Of a stretch of DNA of 64,000 nt, positions 40,820-49,801 are shown piece after piece. Numbering within the stretch: position 1 is the stretch's first letter; every line of letters begins with the position of its first letter. The notes beneath the pieces are model-generated. The model was not told the DNA's origin. It saw only the letters and a list, made by a program, of their open reading frames with translations, and ran no database searches. Origin of the DNA: Bradyrhizobium sp. WBAH42 (GTDB taxonomy: Bacteria; Pseudomonadota; Alphaproteobacteria; Rhizobiales; Xanthobacteraceae); assembly GCF_024585265.1 (NCBI RefSeq), contig NZ_CP036533.1, forward strand, positions 3,977,001-4,041,000. The letters are read 5' to 3'. The translations under genes and the position numbers were made by a program.

Positions 40820-42829
40820 ATGAGCTACTCCGACGATCACTGGGAGGTCGGCACCGATATCGGTGGCACCTTCACCGACATCATCGCCATCCGGCGCGAT
40901 TCCGCGGAAGCGCGGATTGCAAAGGTGCCGTCGCGCCCCGACGCACCGGTTCAGGCGATGCTGGAGGCGATCGAGGCGGTGGGTCTGCGCAAGAGCGAGG
41001 TCAGGCGCTTCGTCCACGGCACCACGCGCGTGACCAACGCGATCGTCGAGAATCGGCTGCCGAAGGTGGCGCTGGTCGCGACCGAAGGCTTCGCCGACGT
41101 GCTCGAGATCGCCCGCTATCGCCGGCGCGACCTCTACCGGCTCGACATTCCGCCGAAATCGCCGCCTTTGGTGCCGCCTGAAAGATGCTTCGGGCTCGCC
41201 GAGCGCCTCGATCATGAGGGGCGAGTGTTGAAGGCGCTCGAGGAAGCCGAGATCGAGCGCCTGGTGGCGTGGCTGAAAGGGACCGGCGTTCAGAGCGTCG
41301 CGGTCGCACTCCTTCACGCCTATGCCAATCCGGTGCATGAAAAGATGCTGGGCGAGCGGCTCAAGGGCCTCGTCGCCCATGTCTCGCTCTCGCACGAGGT
41401 CAATCCCGAGGCACGCGAATATGAGCGGACCTCGGCGACCGTGTTCAACGCGGCCGCGATGCCGATCGCGGTGGAATATCTCAGCGAGCTGGAGCAGCGG
41501 CTGCCGATCGGGGCCGGCCTGCAGGTGTTTCACTCCGCCGGCGCCATGGTCCCGATTTCGGCGGTGAAGCGGCGTCCGCTGGTGATGGCGATGTCGGGGC
41601 CGGCGGCGGGCGTCTCGGCGTCGGTCAGCATCGCGCGCCAGCTCGGCTGCTCGCGCATGTTGACCTTCGACATGGGCGGCACCACGACGGACGTGTGCCT
41701 GATCGTCGACGGCCAGGCCGAAATGACCGACGGCCGCATGCTCGGTGACAAGCCGCTGCGCCAGCCGATGCTGGCGGTGCACTCGATCGGTGCGGGCGGC
41801 GGATCGATCGTGCGCAACGGTCCCGGCGGGCTGACGGTCGGGCCCGAGAGCGCCGGCTCCGAGCCGGGCCCGGCCTGCTATGGCCGTGGCGGCACGGAGC
41901 CCACCATCACCGATGCCAATGCCGTGCTCGGCTATCTCAATCCCGAGACCAAGCTTGGCGATCGCATCGGCATAGACATCGAGAGCGCCAAGCGTGTCAT
42001 CGCGCCAATTGCGCACGCACTCGGACTGAGCCTGACCGAAACGGCGCTCGGCATCATCAAGGTCGCGAACGCGACCATGGCCCGCGCGCTCCGCCGCGTC
42101 ACGGTCGAGCGCGGCATCGACGGGCGCGACTGCACGCTGCTGGCCTTCGGCGGCGGCGGTCCGATGCATGCCGCGGGCCTTGCCGATCTCTACGGCATTG
42201 CAGAGGTCGTCGTGCCCAGTGCCTCGAGTGCGTTCTCGGCCCTGGGCTGCCTCACCGCCGATTTCAGCTTCCTGCAGCAGCAGACCCTTCGCGCTGCCCT
42301 CGACGGCATCGATCTCGCCCGCGTCTCGGAGCGGATCGACACCCTGATTGCCGATGCCTCGGCGCCGCTTTTCGCCAACAATGTTGCAAAAGCGGAGATC
42401 CAGGTCGAGCTGGTGGCCTTGATGCGCTATGCGGCGCAGAATGACGCCATTCCGGTATCGTTCACGCTGCCGCTCGACGTTGTCAGGCTGAAGCAGGACT
42501 TTCTGACGCGGCATCACGAGCTGTTCGGCTATGCGACCGGTGAGCCCTGCGTCATCGAATCCGTGCGGGTGCAGGCCCGGCGCCCGTCGACAACCGTTGT
42601 CAGCCGGCCGGCGACAGCGGCGAGGGCGGTGTCTACGGGCACGCGCACCTGCTCGTTCGACGGCTTCCATGACATCGCAACCGCGATCGTCGACCGCGCC
42701 TCGCTCACCGAGACCATCAATGGTCCCGCCATCATCGAAGACGCCTGGTCGACCGTGGTGGTGCCGCCGGGCTGGCAGGCGAGGCCCGATCCATCAGGCA
42801 ATCTGTTCCTGAGGCGGAGGGCGGCATGA
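40820..42829 (+). CDS. hyuA: Hydantoinase/oxoprolinase subunit A (HyuA family)
   Basis: ATP-dependent hydantoinase/N-methylhydantoinase/5-oxoprolinase alpha chain. The 669 residues open with the actin-like ATPase phosphate loop GTDIGGTFTDIIAI, then FVHGTTRVTNAIVE, a second ATPase segment FDMGGTTTDVCLI, and GAGGGSIV, GPESAGSEPGPACYGRGG. ATG 40820 is chosen; GTG 40814 is in frame, and neither has a strong Shine-Dalgarno. Overlaps hyuB by 4 nt, so an A2B2-type enzyme is likely. The exact ring substrate (hydantoin, N-methylhydantoin, 5-oxoproline) is not readable. Confidence 0.92.
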   Translation: MSYSDDHWEVGTDIGGTFTDIIAIRRDSAEARIAKVPSRPDAPVQAMLEAIEAVGLRKSEVRRFVHGTTRVTNAIVENRLPKVALVATEGFADVLEIARYRRRDLYRLDIPPKSPPLVPPERCFGLAERLDHEGRVLKALEEAEIERLVAWLKGTGVQSVAVALLHAYANPVHEKMLGERLKGLVAHVSLSHEVNPEAREYERTSATVFNAAAMPIAVEYLSELEQRLPIGAGLQVFHSAGAMVPISAVKRRPLVMAMSGPAAGVSASVSIARQLGCSRMLTFDMGGTTTDVCLIVDGQAEMTDGRMLGDKPLRQPMLAVHSIGAGGGSIVRNGPGGLTVGPESAGSEPGPACYGRGGTEPTITDANAVLGYLNPETKLGDRIGIDIESAKRVIAPIAHALGLSLTETALGIIKVANATMARALRRVTVERGIDGRDCTLLAFGGGGPMHAAGLADLYGIAEVVVPSASSAFSALGCLTADFSFLQQQTLRAALDGIDLARVSERIDTLIADASAPLFANNVAKAEIQVELVALMRYAAQNDAIPVSFTLPLDVVRLKQDFLTRHHELFGYATGEPCVIESVRVQARRPSTTVVSRPATAARAVSTGTRTCSFDGFHDIATAIVDRASLTETINGPAIIEDAWSTVVVPPGWQARPDPSGNLFLRRRAA

Positions 42830-44406
42830 AGCTCGATCCCTTCGTCGTCGAGGTCATCAGGCACGGGCTCTCGGCCGCGGCCGAGGAGATGAGCCTCGTC
42901 ATGACGCGCTCGGCGCGCTCGCCGCTGTTGCGCGAAGCCGGCGACCTGTCGTCGGCGATCACCGACGGCTACGGCGGCCTGGTCGGACAGGGCCGCGACA
43001 TTCCGATCCATCTCGGCGCGATGGCCTACACCATCCCCGAACTCCTGAAGGTGATGCCGCGCGATGGCCTGAACGACGGCGACGTCGTCATCTACAATAT
43101 CGGCGCGCTCGGCGGCAATCATCTCAATGACGTCAAGGTCGTGCGGCCCGTCTTCTTCGACGGCGAGATCGTGGCTTTCGCGGTCAGCCTCGCCCATTGG
43201 CCTGATATCGGCGGCACCTGGCCCGGCAGTTATTTCGCCAAGGCGGTCGACACGTTCCAGGAGGCGATGCGGATTCCGCCGGTGCTGATCGCGACTGCTG
43301 CCGGCCTCAACACGCCGATCGTGCAGCTGCTCAAAGCCAACGTTCGCGATGCCGAATCCTGCGAGGGCGACTTGCTCGCCCAGATCGCGGCGACCAAGGC
43401 CGGCGAGAAGCGCATCGTCGAGCTCTGCCGCGAGCATGGCAAGGCGGTCTTCATGGCGGCGCAGTCGCGCCTGCACGATCTCTCCGAAATCGAGATGCGG
43501 GAAGCGCTGCGCGATCTGCCGGATGGCGTCTACGAGGGCGAGGATTATCTCGACGACGGCAGCGCGAACAACGCACCGGCGCGCATCCATGTGAAGATCA
43601 CCATTCGCGGGGATGAAGCGACCTTCGATCTCTCCGGAAGCTGCGACCGGGTCTCCAATTTCTGCAACACGACGCCGTTCATGGCGCGCTCGGCGGTGGC
43701 CTATGCCGCGCGCATCATGAGCGGACGCGACATGCAGCAGAACGCCGGCGCGCTGCGGCCGCTGACCATCATCACGCGCCCGGGCTCGATCCTCGAGCCC
43801 GGCTGGACCGCCTCGGTTGCCGCCGGCAATCACGAGACCTCCATGCGCATCGTCGATGCGATTTTCCGCGCCATGCAGGACACCATTCCCGAGCGCCTGT
43901 CGGCGGGCGGGGCGACCACCGCCGGCGTGCTATTCTTCGCCGAGCCGCGGCCGAACGGGTCGTGGAAGATGCTGTACGAGGTCCATGGCGGCGGCGAAGG
44001 CGCGCGGCACGATCGAGCCGGTACCTCGGCCACCCGGGTGCATCTGTCCAACACCTCGAACACGCCGGTCGAGGTGATCGAGGCGAATTACGCGATCCGG
44101 CTGGAGCAGCAGGCCATCCGCCGGAATTCCGGCGGCGCGGGCGCGCATCGCGGTGGGGACGGCTCCGTCCGCACCTACCGCATCCTGGCGCCATCGATGC
44201 ACCTGACCACCTGCATCGAACGCATGGTGATGGCGCCTTGGGGCATGCAGGGCGGCTATCCCGGCAAGGCCTGCCGCATCTCGCTGGTCCGGCAGGGCCG
44301 AAACGTCACGATCGACGGCAAGTCGAACCTCGTATTGCAGCAAGGCGATCTCGTCACGATCGAGATGTGCGGTGGCGGCGGCTACGGCGCCGCGACAGCG
44401 AAGTGA
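42826..44406 (+). CDS. hyuB: Hydantoinase/oxoprolinase subunit B (HyuB family)
   Basis: The beta chain of the same ATP-dependent ring-opening enzyme. The 526 residues begin LDPFVVEVIRHGLSAAAEEM and contain MTRSARSPLLREAGDLSSAI, GGNHLNDVKVVRPVF and the C-terminal GGDGSVRTYRI and GDLVTIEMCGGGGYG of the family. It overlaps hyuA by 4 nt and is followed after 10 nt by the aminotransferase gene. Confidence 0.92.
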   Translation: MKLDPFVVEVIRHGLSAAAEEMSLVMTRSARSPLLREAGDLSSAITDGYGGLVGQGRDIPIHLGAMAYTIPELLKVMPRDGLNDGDVVIYNIGALGGNHLNDVKVVRPVFFDGEIVAFAVSLAHWPDIGGTWPGSYFAKAVDTFQEAMRIPPVLIATAAGLNTPIVQLLKANVRDAESCEGDLLAQIAATKAGEKRIVELCREHGKAVFMAAQSRLHDLSEIEMREALRDLPDGVYEGEDYLDDGSANNAPARIHVKITIRGDEATFDLSGSCDRVSNFCNTTPFMARSAVAYAARIMSGRDMQQNAGALRPLTIITRPGSILEPGWTASVAAGNHETSMRIVDAIFRAMQDTIPERLSAGGATTAGVLFFAEPRPNGSWKMLYEVHGGGEGARHDRAGTSATRVHLSNTSNTPVEVIEANYAIRLEQQAIRRNSGGAGAHRGGDGSVRTYRILAPSMHLTTCIERMVMAPWGMQGGYPGKACRISLVRQGRNVTIDGKSNLVLQQGDLVTIEMCGGGGYGAATAK

Positions 44407-44416
44407 GGCAGTGGCC

Positions 44417-45712
44417 ATGAGCAGGTTGTTGCGAACCGGGCTGAACGCGGGCGAGGCCGCACCGATGGCCGTGGTCGGCGGCGAGGGCGTCTACTTTCAC
44501 CTTGCGGACGGCCGCAAGCTGATCGACGGCAGCAACACCGGCGGCGGTCTCGGCCACCGCCATCCCGCAATGGTGGAGGCGATCCGCCGCGCGGCGGATA
44601 CGCCTGTCGTCAATGAAGGCTGGACCTGGATCGGTCGCGAGCAGGCTGCCGACGATCTGATGGCGACCGCCTTCAAGGGCGAAGAGGATTGGGTCGGCGC
44701 GGTGCGCTTCTGCATCAGCGGCAGCGAGGCCAACGACATGGCGCTGTCGCTGTGCCAGGCGCTGACGCAGCGCTCCGCGCTGGCAACGCGCGAGCGCGCC
44801 TATCACGGCATCACCGGCCTGTCGCGCAGCATGACGGTGCAGCCGCAATGGCACGGCGGCCTAGCGGTGCACGCCGGCGGCTCAAAATTGCCGGCACCGA
44901 TGGCACCGGTGCGGATTCTCCCGGCGCCGAATGGCGCGATCTATGGCGCGCCGGCCAACAACGCGCCGCCCAGCGAATATCTGGCAGACGCGCCGCGCCT
45001 CTTGTCGGACACCGCGGCGACGATCATCGACTACACCCAGGGCGGCATCTATTACGACGGCGCCTATCAGGACGAGGTCGCGCGCTGCGCGCGAGAGGCC
45101 GGTTCGTACTGGATCGCGGACGAGGTCGTCACTGGCGCAGGCCGCGCGGGCCGCTGGTTCGCATTCCAGGGCGCGCAGAGCCGCCCCGACATCGTGACGC
45201 TCGGCAAATCACTGGGCGGCGGGGCGGCGGCGGTCGCCGCGGTGGTGGTGTCCAAGGACATCGTCGAGCGGCTCAAGGGCACCAGCTGGCAGAATTACGG
45301 CACGTTGCGCGGCCATCCGATCAGCATGGCTGCGGTGAGCGCCTATCTGAAGGTCGTCAGCGACGACAAGATTTTGGAGCACGTCGCGGGCCTCGAAAGG
45401 CTGTTTGCGCGGCGCCTGCTGGCGATCGCGCAAAGGCATCCGAGCGTGCAGCGCGTGGCGGGGCAGGGGCTGCACTGGACGGTCGAGCTGCATGGCCCGG
45501 ATTGGCGCACCTGGCATGCCGACACCACGGAGGTGCCGATCGCCTCGCGCGTCGCGGAGCGGGCGCTGGAGGCCGGCGCGGTGATCGGCACCAGCGGCGA
45601 GCAGACCTCGCTGTTCCTGGCACCGCCTCTGATCATCTCCGAGCGCGAGGCTAACCAGCTTCTGGACGCGCTCGACCACGGTCTCGATGTCGCTGACAAG
45701 GAGCACGGGTGA
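44417..45712 (+). CDS. Class III (PLP) aminotransferase
   Basis: A 431-residue fold-type I aminotransferase of the class III/glutamate-1-semialdehyde aminomutase-like group. Visible are GGGLGHRHPAMVEAI, FCISGSEANDMAL (cofactor phosphate site), IADEVVTGAGRAGRWFAFQG (cofactor Asp) and the PLP-lysine region TLGKSLGGGA. ATG 44417 has GAGG 8 nt upstream. In this island it may deaminate the amino acid or omega-amino acid freed from the ring compound. Overlaps the next gene by 4 nt. Confidence 0.88.
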   Translation: MSRLLRTGLNAGEAAPMAVVGGEGVYFHLADGRKLIDGSNTGGGLGHRHPAMVEAIRRAADTPVVNEGWTWIGREQAADDLMATAFKGEEDWVGAVRFCISGSEANDMALSLCQALTQRSALATRERAYHGITGLSRSMTVQPQWHGGLAVHAGGSKLPAPMAPVRILPAPNGAIYGAPANNAPPSEYLADAPRLLSDTAATIIDYTQGGIYYDGAYQDEVARCAREAGSYWIADEVVTGAGRAGRWFAFQGAQSRPDIVTLGKSLGGGAAAVAAVVVSKDIVERLKGTSWQNYGTLRGHPISMAAVSAYLKVVSDDKILEHVAGLERLFARRLLAIAQRHPSVQRVAGQGLHWTVELHGPDWRTWHADTTEVPIASRVAERALEAGAVIGTSGEQTSLFLAPPLIISEREANQLLDALDHGLDVADKEHG

Positions 45713-47385
45713 GCCACACAACGTCCCTGAGGTCACCGGCCTGGCCGGCGGACGAGCCCTGGCATCTCGCGATGCCGGAGGGGACGCTCTACGACGCGCT
45801 GGTGCGTGCTGCACGTGAACGTCCATCGCATCCGGCGACGGTGTTCTACGGCGCGAGCCTGAGCTACGCCGAGCTGCGCGACCGGGTCGATGCCATGGCC
45901 GGCTTCCTGCAAAGCGTTTGCGGCATCAAGCGCGGCGACCGCGTCATGATCGCGCTGCAGAACTCGCCACAATATGTCGTCGCCTATTACGCGGTGATGC
46001 GGGCGGACGCCGTGATCGTACCGGTCAATCCCATGAACAAGACCGCAGAGATCGCGTACCTCGCCGCGGACAGCGGCGCCAGAGTTGCGATCATCGGCAG
46101 CGAGCTGAGCGATGTGGTTGCGCCAGTGGTCGACGAGGCCATCACGCATGCAATCGTCGCGCAATATCGCGACGAGGTTCCAGCCGCCACGCCCTACACG
46201 CTGCCGCGCTGCGTGACCGACGCGCCGTCGGAAGTGCCGTCGTCGCCGGGCTGGCATTCGTGGTCGCCCGCGATCGCGCAAGGCCTGCAGCCGGGTGCGA
46301 TGGAGGCGGGGCCGGACGATCTCATGATCCTGCCCTACACGTCCGGGACGACGGGCAAGCCCAAGGCGTGCATGCATACAAATCGCAGCGCGCTGTTCAC
46401 CGCCGTGTTGCAGGCGCGCTGGTATGGGCTCGATGGCGGTGACGTCATGACCGGCTTCATGCCGCTGTTCCATGTCGCGGGCATGCAGGGCTCGATGAAT
46501 GCCGCCATCGTCGCCGGCGCCACGCTGCTGCTGATGGCGCGTTGGGACAAGGATCTGCTCCCCGACCTGTTCGAGACCTATGGCGTCACGTTCTGGAACG
46601 CCGCGCCGACCATGATCGTGGATGTGCTCGCCAGCGCCAGTTTCCGCGAAAAATGCTTTGCCAAGCTCAAGGTGCTGACTGGCGGCGGCGCGGCGATGCC
46701 GACCGCGGTCGCCGAACGGCTCAAGGGGCGGTTCGGCCTCGATTTCGTCGAAGGTTACGGCATGACCGAGACGATGTCACCGACGCACCTCAATCCGATG
46801 GCCGCGCCGAAGCGGCAATGCCTCGGCATCGCCGTGCACGAGACCGACGCCAGGGTGATCGATCCCGAAAGCCTGATCGAGCTCGACGACCACGTGGTCG
46901 GCGAGATCATCGTGCATGGGCCGCAGGTGCTGCAGGGTTACTGGAACAGGCCGCAGGCGCATACTGAGGCCTTCATCGAACGCGACGGCAAGCGGTTCCT
47001 GCGCACCGGCGATCTCGGCTACCGCGATGCCGACGGTTATTTCTTCGCCGTCGACCGCCTGAAGCGGATGATCAATGTCAGCGGTTTCAAGGTGTGGCCG
47101 GCCGAGGTCGAGGCGGCGATGTACCAGAACCGCGCCATCCGGGAATGCTGCATCATTTCAGCGCCGGACGGCTATCGCGGTGAGACCGTAAAGGCGCTGG
47201 TGGTGCTCGATGACGCCGCGCGCGCGACGACTTCGGCCGATGATATCGTCGGCTGGGCACGCGGCGCGATGGCAAGCTACAAGGCGCCGCGCGCCGTCGT
47301 TTTCGTCGAGTCCCTGCCGCGCACCGCCAGCAACAAAATCAACTGGCGGCTGTTGCAGGATGCCGAATGGGGGCGGACGGCATGA
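45709..47385 (+). CDS. AMP-forming acyl-CoA synthetase/ligase
   Basis: An ANL-superfamily adenylating enzyme, 558 residues, activating a carboxylic acid as its CoA thioester. Motifs: YTSGTTGKPKACMHT (phosphate loop), VEGYGMTETMSP, RTGDLGYRDADGYFFAVDRLKRMI (adenylate binding and hinge) and the C-terminal lysine region PRTASNKINW. GTG start 45709 overlaps the aminotransferase stop. It probably activates a short- or medium-chain acid produced downstream of the ring opening; the substrate is unknown. Confidence 0.9.
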   Translation: MSHTTSLRSPAWPADEPWHLAMPEGTLYDALVRAARERPSHPATVFYGASLSYAELRDRVDAMAGFLQSVCGIKRGDRVMIALQNSPQYVVAYYAVMRADAVIVPVNPMNKTAEIAYLAADSGARVAIIGSELSDVVAPVVDEAITHAIVAQYRDEVPAATPYTLPRCVTDAPSEVPSSPGWHSWSPAIAQGLQPGAMEAGPDDLMILPYTSGTTGKPKACMHTNRSALFTAVLQARWYGLDGGDVMTGFMPLFHVAGMQGSMNAAIVAGATLLLMARWDKDLLPDLFETYGVTFWNAAPTMIVDVLASASFREKCFAKLKVLTGGGAAMPTAVAERLKGRFGLDFVEGYGMTETMSPTHLNPMAAPKRQCLGIAVHETDARVIDPESLIELDDHVVGEIIVHGPQVLQGYWNRPQAHTEAFIERDGKRFLRTGDLGYRDADGYFFAVDRLKRMINVSGFKVWPAEVEAAMYQNRAIRECCIISAPDGYRGETVKALVVLDDAARATTSADDIVGWARGAMASYKAPRAVVFVESLPRTASNKINWRLLQDAEWGRTA

Positions 47386-47489
47386 AAGCTGCTTGGCTGG
47401 AATATCGGCACGGAGCCGCGTTATGCTCGGCGCGGCGGAAGATCCCACGAGCCGACCCTTCCCCCCAGACATCACCAGGAATTCGCTGA
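47382..47489 (+). CDS. 35-codon ORF coupled to both neighbours (doubtful)
   Basis: It starts with an ATGA overlap at the ligase stop and ends in a TGATG overlap with the N-carbamoyl-D-amino-acid hydrolase start, so ribosomes could pass continuously between the two genes. The peptide begins MKAAWLEYRHGA and has no recognisable domain. Codons such as TTA and GCT are unusual for the neighbours, which argues against a real protein; it may act only as a translational bridge. Confidence 0.25.
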   Translation: MKAAWLEYRHGAALCSARRKIPRADPSPQTSPGIR

Positions 47490-48421
47490 TGCGTATCGTC
47501 AATGTCGCCGCCGCCCAGATGGGCCCGATCCAGAAAGCCGACAGCCGCGAGGCCGTGGTCAAGCGCATGATCGCGCTGATGGACGAGGCCAAGAGCAAGG
47601 GCGCCGACCTGATCGTCTATCCCGAGCTGGCGCTGACGACGTTTTTCCCGCGCTGGTACGTCGAGGACCGCTCCGAGTTCGACATCTGGTTCGAGCGTGA
47701 GATGCCGAACGCGGCAACCAGGCCGCTGTTCGAGCGCGCGGCGCAGCACGGGATGGCGATGAATTTCGGCTATGCCGAGCTGACGCCGGACGGTCATCAT
47801 TTCAACACCGCTGTTCTCACCGACAAGTCCGGCAAGATCATCGGAAAATATCGCAAGGTCCATTTGCCGGGCCATGTGGACTACGACACCAAGCGCTCGC
47901 ACCAGCATCTGGAGAAGCGCTATTTCGAGCCGGGCGATCTCGGCTTCAACGTCTGGCGCGAGCTGGGTGGCATCATCGGCATGGCGATCTGCAACGACCG
48001 CCGCTGGCCCGAAACCTACCGCGTCATGGGCCTGCAGGGCGTCGAGATGGTGCTGATCGGCTACAACACGCCGTCCGTGAATGCGGAGAAGAGCGAGGAG
48101 GGCGTCGAGAAGCGCCTGTTCCACAATCGCCTCTCGGTGCAGGCCGGCGCCTATCAGAACGCGACCTGGGTGGTCGCGGTCGCCAAGGCCGGCAATGAGG
48201 ACGGTCACCCGCTGTTCGGCGGCAGCCTGATCGTCGATCCCAATGGCGAGATCGTGGCCGAGGCGAAGACAGACGACGACGAGGTTCTGGTTCACGCCTG
48301 CGACCTCGACGCCACCACCTTCGGCAAGACCACGATCTTCGATTTCGCCCGGCATCGCCGCATCGAGCATTACGGCCTGATCACCAGCCAGACCGGCGCG
48401 GTGCCGCCGCCGGAGAACTGA
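47489..48421 (+). CDS. N-carbamoyl-D-amino-acid hydrolase
   Basis: A nitrilase-superfamily amidohydrolase that converts N-carbamoyl-D-amino acids to D-amino acids, CO2 and ammonia. The 310 residues closely follow the Agrobacterium D-carbamoylase pattern: catalytic triad E46 (VYPELALTTFFPRWY), K123 (YRKVHLPGH) and C168 (AICNDRRWPE), plus QHLEKRYFEPGDLGF and MGLQGVEMVLIGYNTP. ATG 47489 has AGGA 9 nt upstream. Together with racemase and D-hydantoinase nearby it completes the classical hydantoinase process. Confidence 0.93.
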   Translation: MRIVNVAAAQMGPIQKADSREAVVKRMIALMDEAKSKGADLIVYPELALTTFFPRWYVEDRSEFDIWFEREMPNAATRPLFERAAQHGMAMNFGYAELTPDGHHFNTAVLTDKSGKIIGKYRKVHLPGHVDYDTKRSHQHLEKRYFEPGDLGFNVWRELGGIIGMAICNDRRWPETYRVMGLQGVEMVLIGYNTPSVNAEKSEEGVEKRLFHNRLSVQAGAYQNATWVVAVAKAGNEDGHPLFGGSLIVDPNGEIVAEAKTDDDEVLVHACDLDATTFGKTTIFDFARHRRIEHYGLITSQTGAVPPPEN

Positions 48422-48426
48422 CGCCG

Positions 48427-49086
48427 ATGGCTGACAAGGGCATCTCCTTGCGTGAGCTCGATCCGCGCGATCGCTACAAGCTGCTTTGCGGCGTGGTGGT
48501 GCCGCGGCCGATCGCGCTGGTGACCACGCTGGACGAGAACGGGGCGGTGAATGCCGCGCCGTTCAGCTTCTTCAACGTGTTCTCCGAAAGCCCGGCCTTG
48601 ATCGTGCTCGGGCTCCAGCACAAGCCGGACCACTCGCCGAAGGACACCACTCGCAACATCCATCGCGACGGCGAATTCGTGGTGCATATGGTGGACGAGG
48701 CGCTGTCGGTCGCGATGAACGACTGCGCGGTCGATTTCCCCTCAGGCGACAGCGAGGTCGCCGCGACGGGCCTGGCGACGCTTCCCTCCGTGGACGTGAA
48801 GGTGCCGCGCCTCGCTGCGGCGCCGTTCGCGCTGGAATGCCGGCGCCATGTCGTGCTGACCTTCTCGCCCGATCGCGAGCTCCTGGTCGGCGAGGTCGTG
48901 CGGGTTCACGCCCGCGAGGGCCTCGTCGACACCGCCAACATGTATGTCGATCTCGACGCCTATCGGCCGATCGGCCGCATGTTCGGCAACCTCTACACCA
49001 CCCAGCGGGACACGTTTGCCCTGGTCCGCGAGAGCCATGCGCAATGGCTCGCGCGCCAGGAAACCAAAGAGCTGAAGGACGCCTAG
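48427..49086 (+). CDS. Flavin reductase-like FMN-binding protein
   Basis: A 219-residue protein of the flavin-reductase-like split-barrel family (VVVPRPIALVTTLDENGAVNAAPFSFFN, SPALIVLGLQ, KDTTRNIHRDGEFVVHMV). Such proteins bind FMN and may supply reduced flavin to a monooxygenase or act as oxidoreductases. It starts 5 nt after the carbamoylase stop. A flavin monooxygenase gene lies about 4 kb further on, but a link is speculative. Ends convergently with the racemase gene, overlapping by 4 nt. Confidence 0.88.
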   Translation: MADKGISLRELDPRDRYKLLCGVVVPRPIALVTTLDENGAVNAAPFSFFNVFSESPALIVLGLQHKPDHSPKDTTRNIHRDGEFVVHMVDEALSVAMNDCAVDFPSGDSEVAATGLATLPSVDVKVPRLAAAPFALECRRHVVLTFSPDRELLVGEVVRVHAREGLVDTANMYVDLDAYRPIGRMFGNLYTTQRDTFALVRESHAQWLARQETKELKDA

Positions 49087-49745
49087 TGAGCCGAGAACCG
49101 CACCGTACCCAGCGCCATGGTGACGGCCGCCTGTGTCGGATCGATCACGGGAATGCGCAGCTCGTCTTCCAGCGCACGGCGGTGGCGGGCCATGCCGGCG
49201 CAGCCCATCACGATGGCGCGGGCACCGTCCTCGTCGCGCAGCGCGCGGCCGACCTCGATCATCTTGGCGAGCGTGCCTTCACCGGAAGCGGTTTCGGCGA
49301 CGCTCATGTTGAGTGGCCGCTCGCCGGAAAAGCGGTCGGTCAGGCCCATCTGCCTGAGATAGCGCATGTGCCGCGGAATCGACCGCTGCGCGATGGCGAT
49401 GACGCCGAAAGTCTCCGCGCGGGAAAGCGCCGTCAGCACGCCACACTCGGCAATGCCGAACACCGGCCGGTCGGTGCCTTCACGGCAGACCTGGAGCCCG
49501 GGATCGCTGTAGCAGGCGATGACGAAGGCGGCCGAGCTGTTGTCGCTTTCGACCAGCTTCCGCAAAGGTATCGCAACGCTATCGGCGTCCGCCTGGCTTT
49601 CGATGCCGAACGGACCCTCGGCCAGCGTCTGGCAGACCACTTCGGGTCCGCCTTCGAAATCGAGCGGCTTCAACGCATCCTCCAGCCCCTGCGTGACCTT
49701 GTGGTTGGAGTTCGGGTTGATGACGAGAATGCGCGGCCGGGACAT
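49083..49745 (-). CDS. Asp/Glu/hydantoin racemase family protein
   Basis: A 220-residue cofactor-independent racemase of the HyuE type, interconverting D- and L-5-substituted hydantoins. It starts ILVINPNSNHKVTQG, and the two catalytic cysteines are C78 (VIACYSDPG) and C182 (VMGCAGMARH). It is the only minus-strand gene of the island, divergent from the D-hydantoinase gene across 56 nt. It lets both enantiomers enter the D-specific route. Confidence 0.9.
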   Translation of the reverse strand: MSRPRILVINPNSNHKVTQGLEDALKPLDFEGGPEVVCQTLAEGPFGIESQADADSVAIPLRKLVESDNSSAAFVIACYSDPGLQVCREGTDRPVFGIAECGVLTALSRAETFGVIAIAQRSIPRHMRYLRQMGLTDRFSGERPLNMSVAETASGEGTLAKMIEVGRALRDEDGARAIVMGCAGMARHRRALEDELRIPVIDPTQAAVTMALGTVRFSAH

Positions 49746-49801
49746 GATGATCTTCCTGCGAAATTTAGCGAACGTGCCTTGAGCCTATCACGGAGTGCCT
49801 C

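Noticed and set aside
40427..42670. 747-residue minus-strand open frame opposite hyuA and its leader
   Set aside because: Shadow frame; it continues into the gene-free region only by lack of stops.
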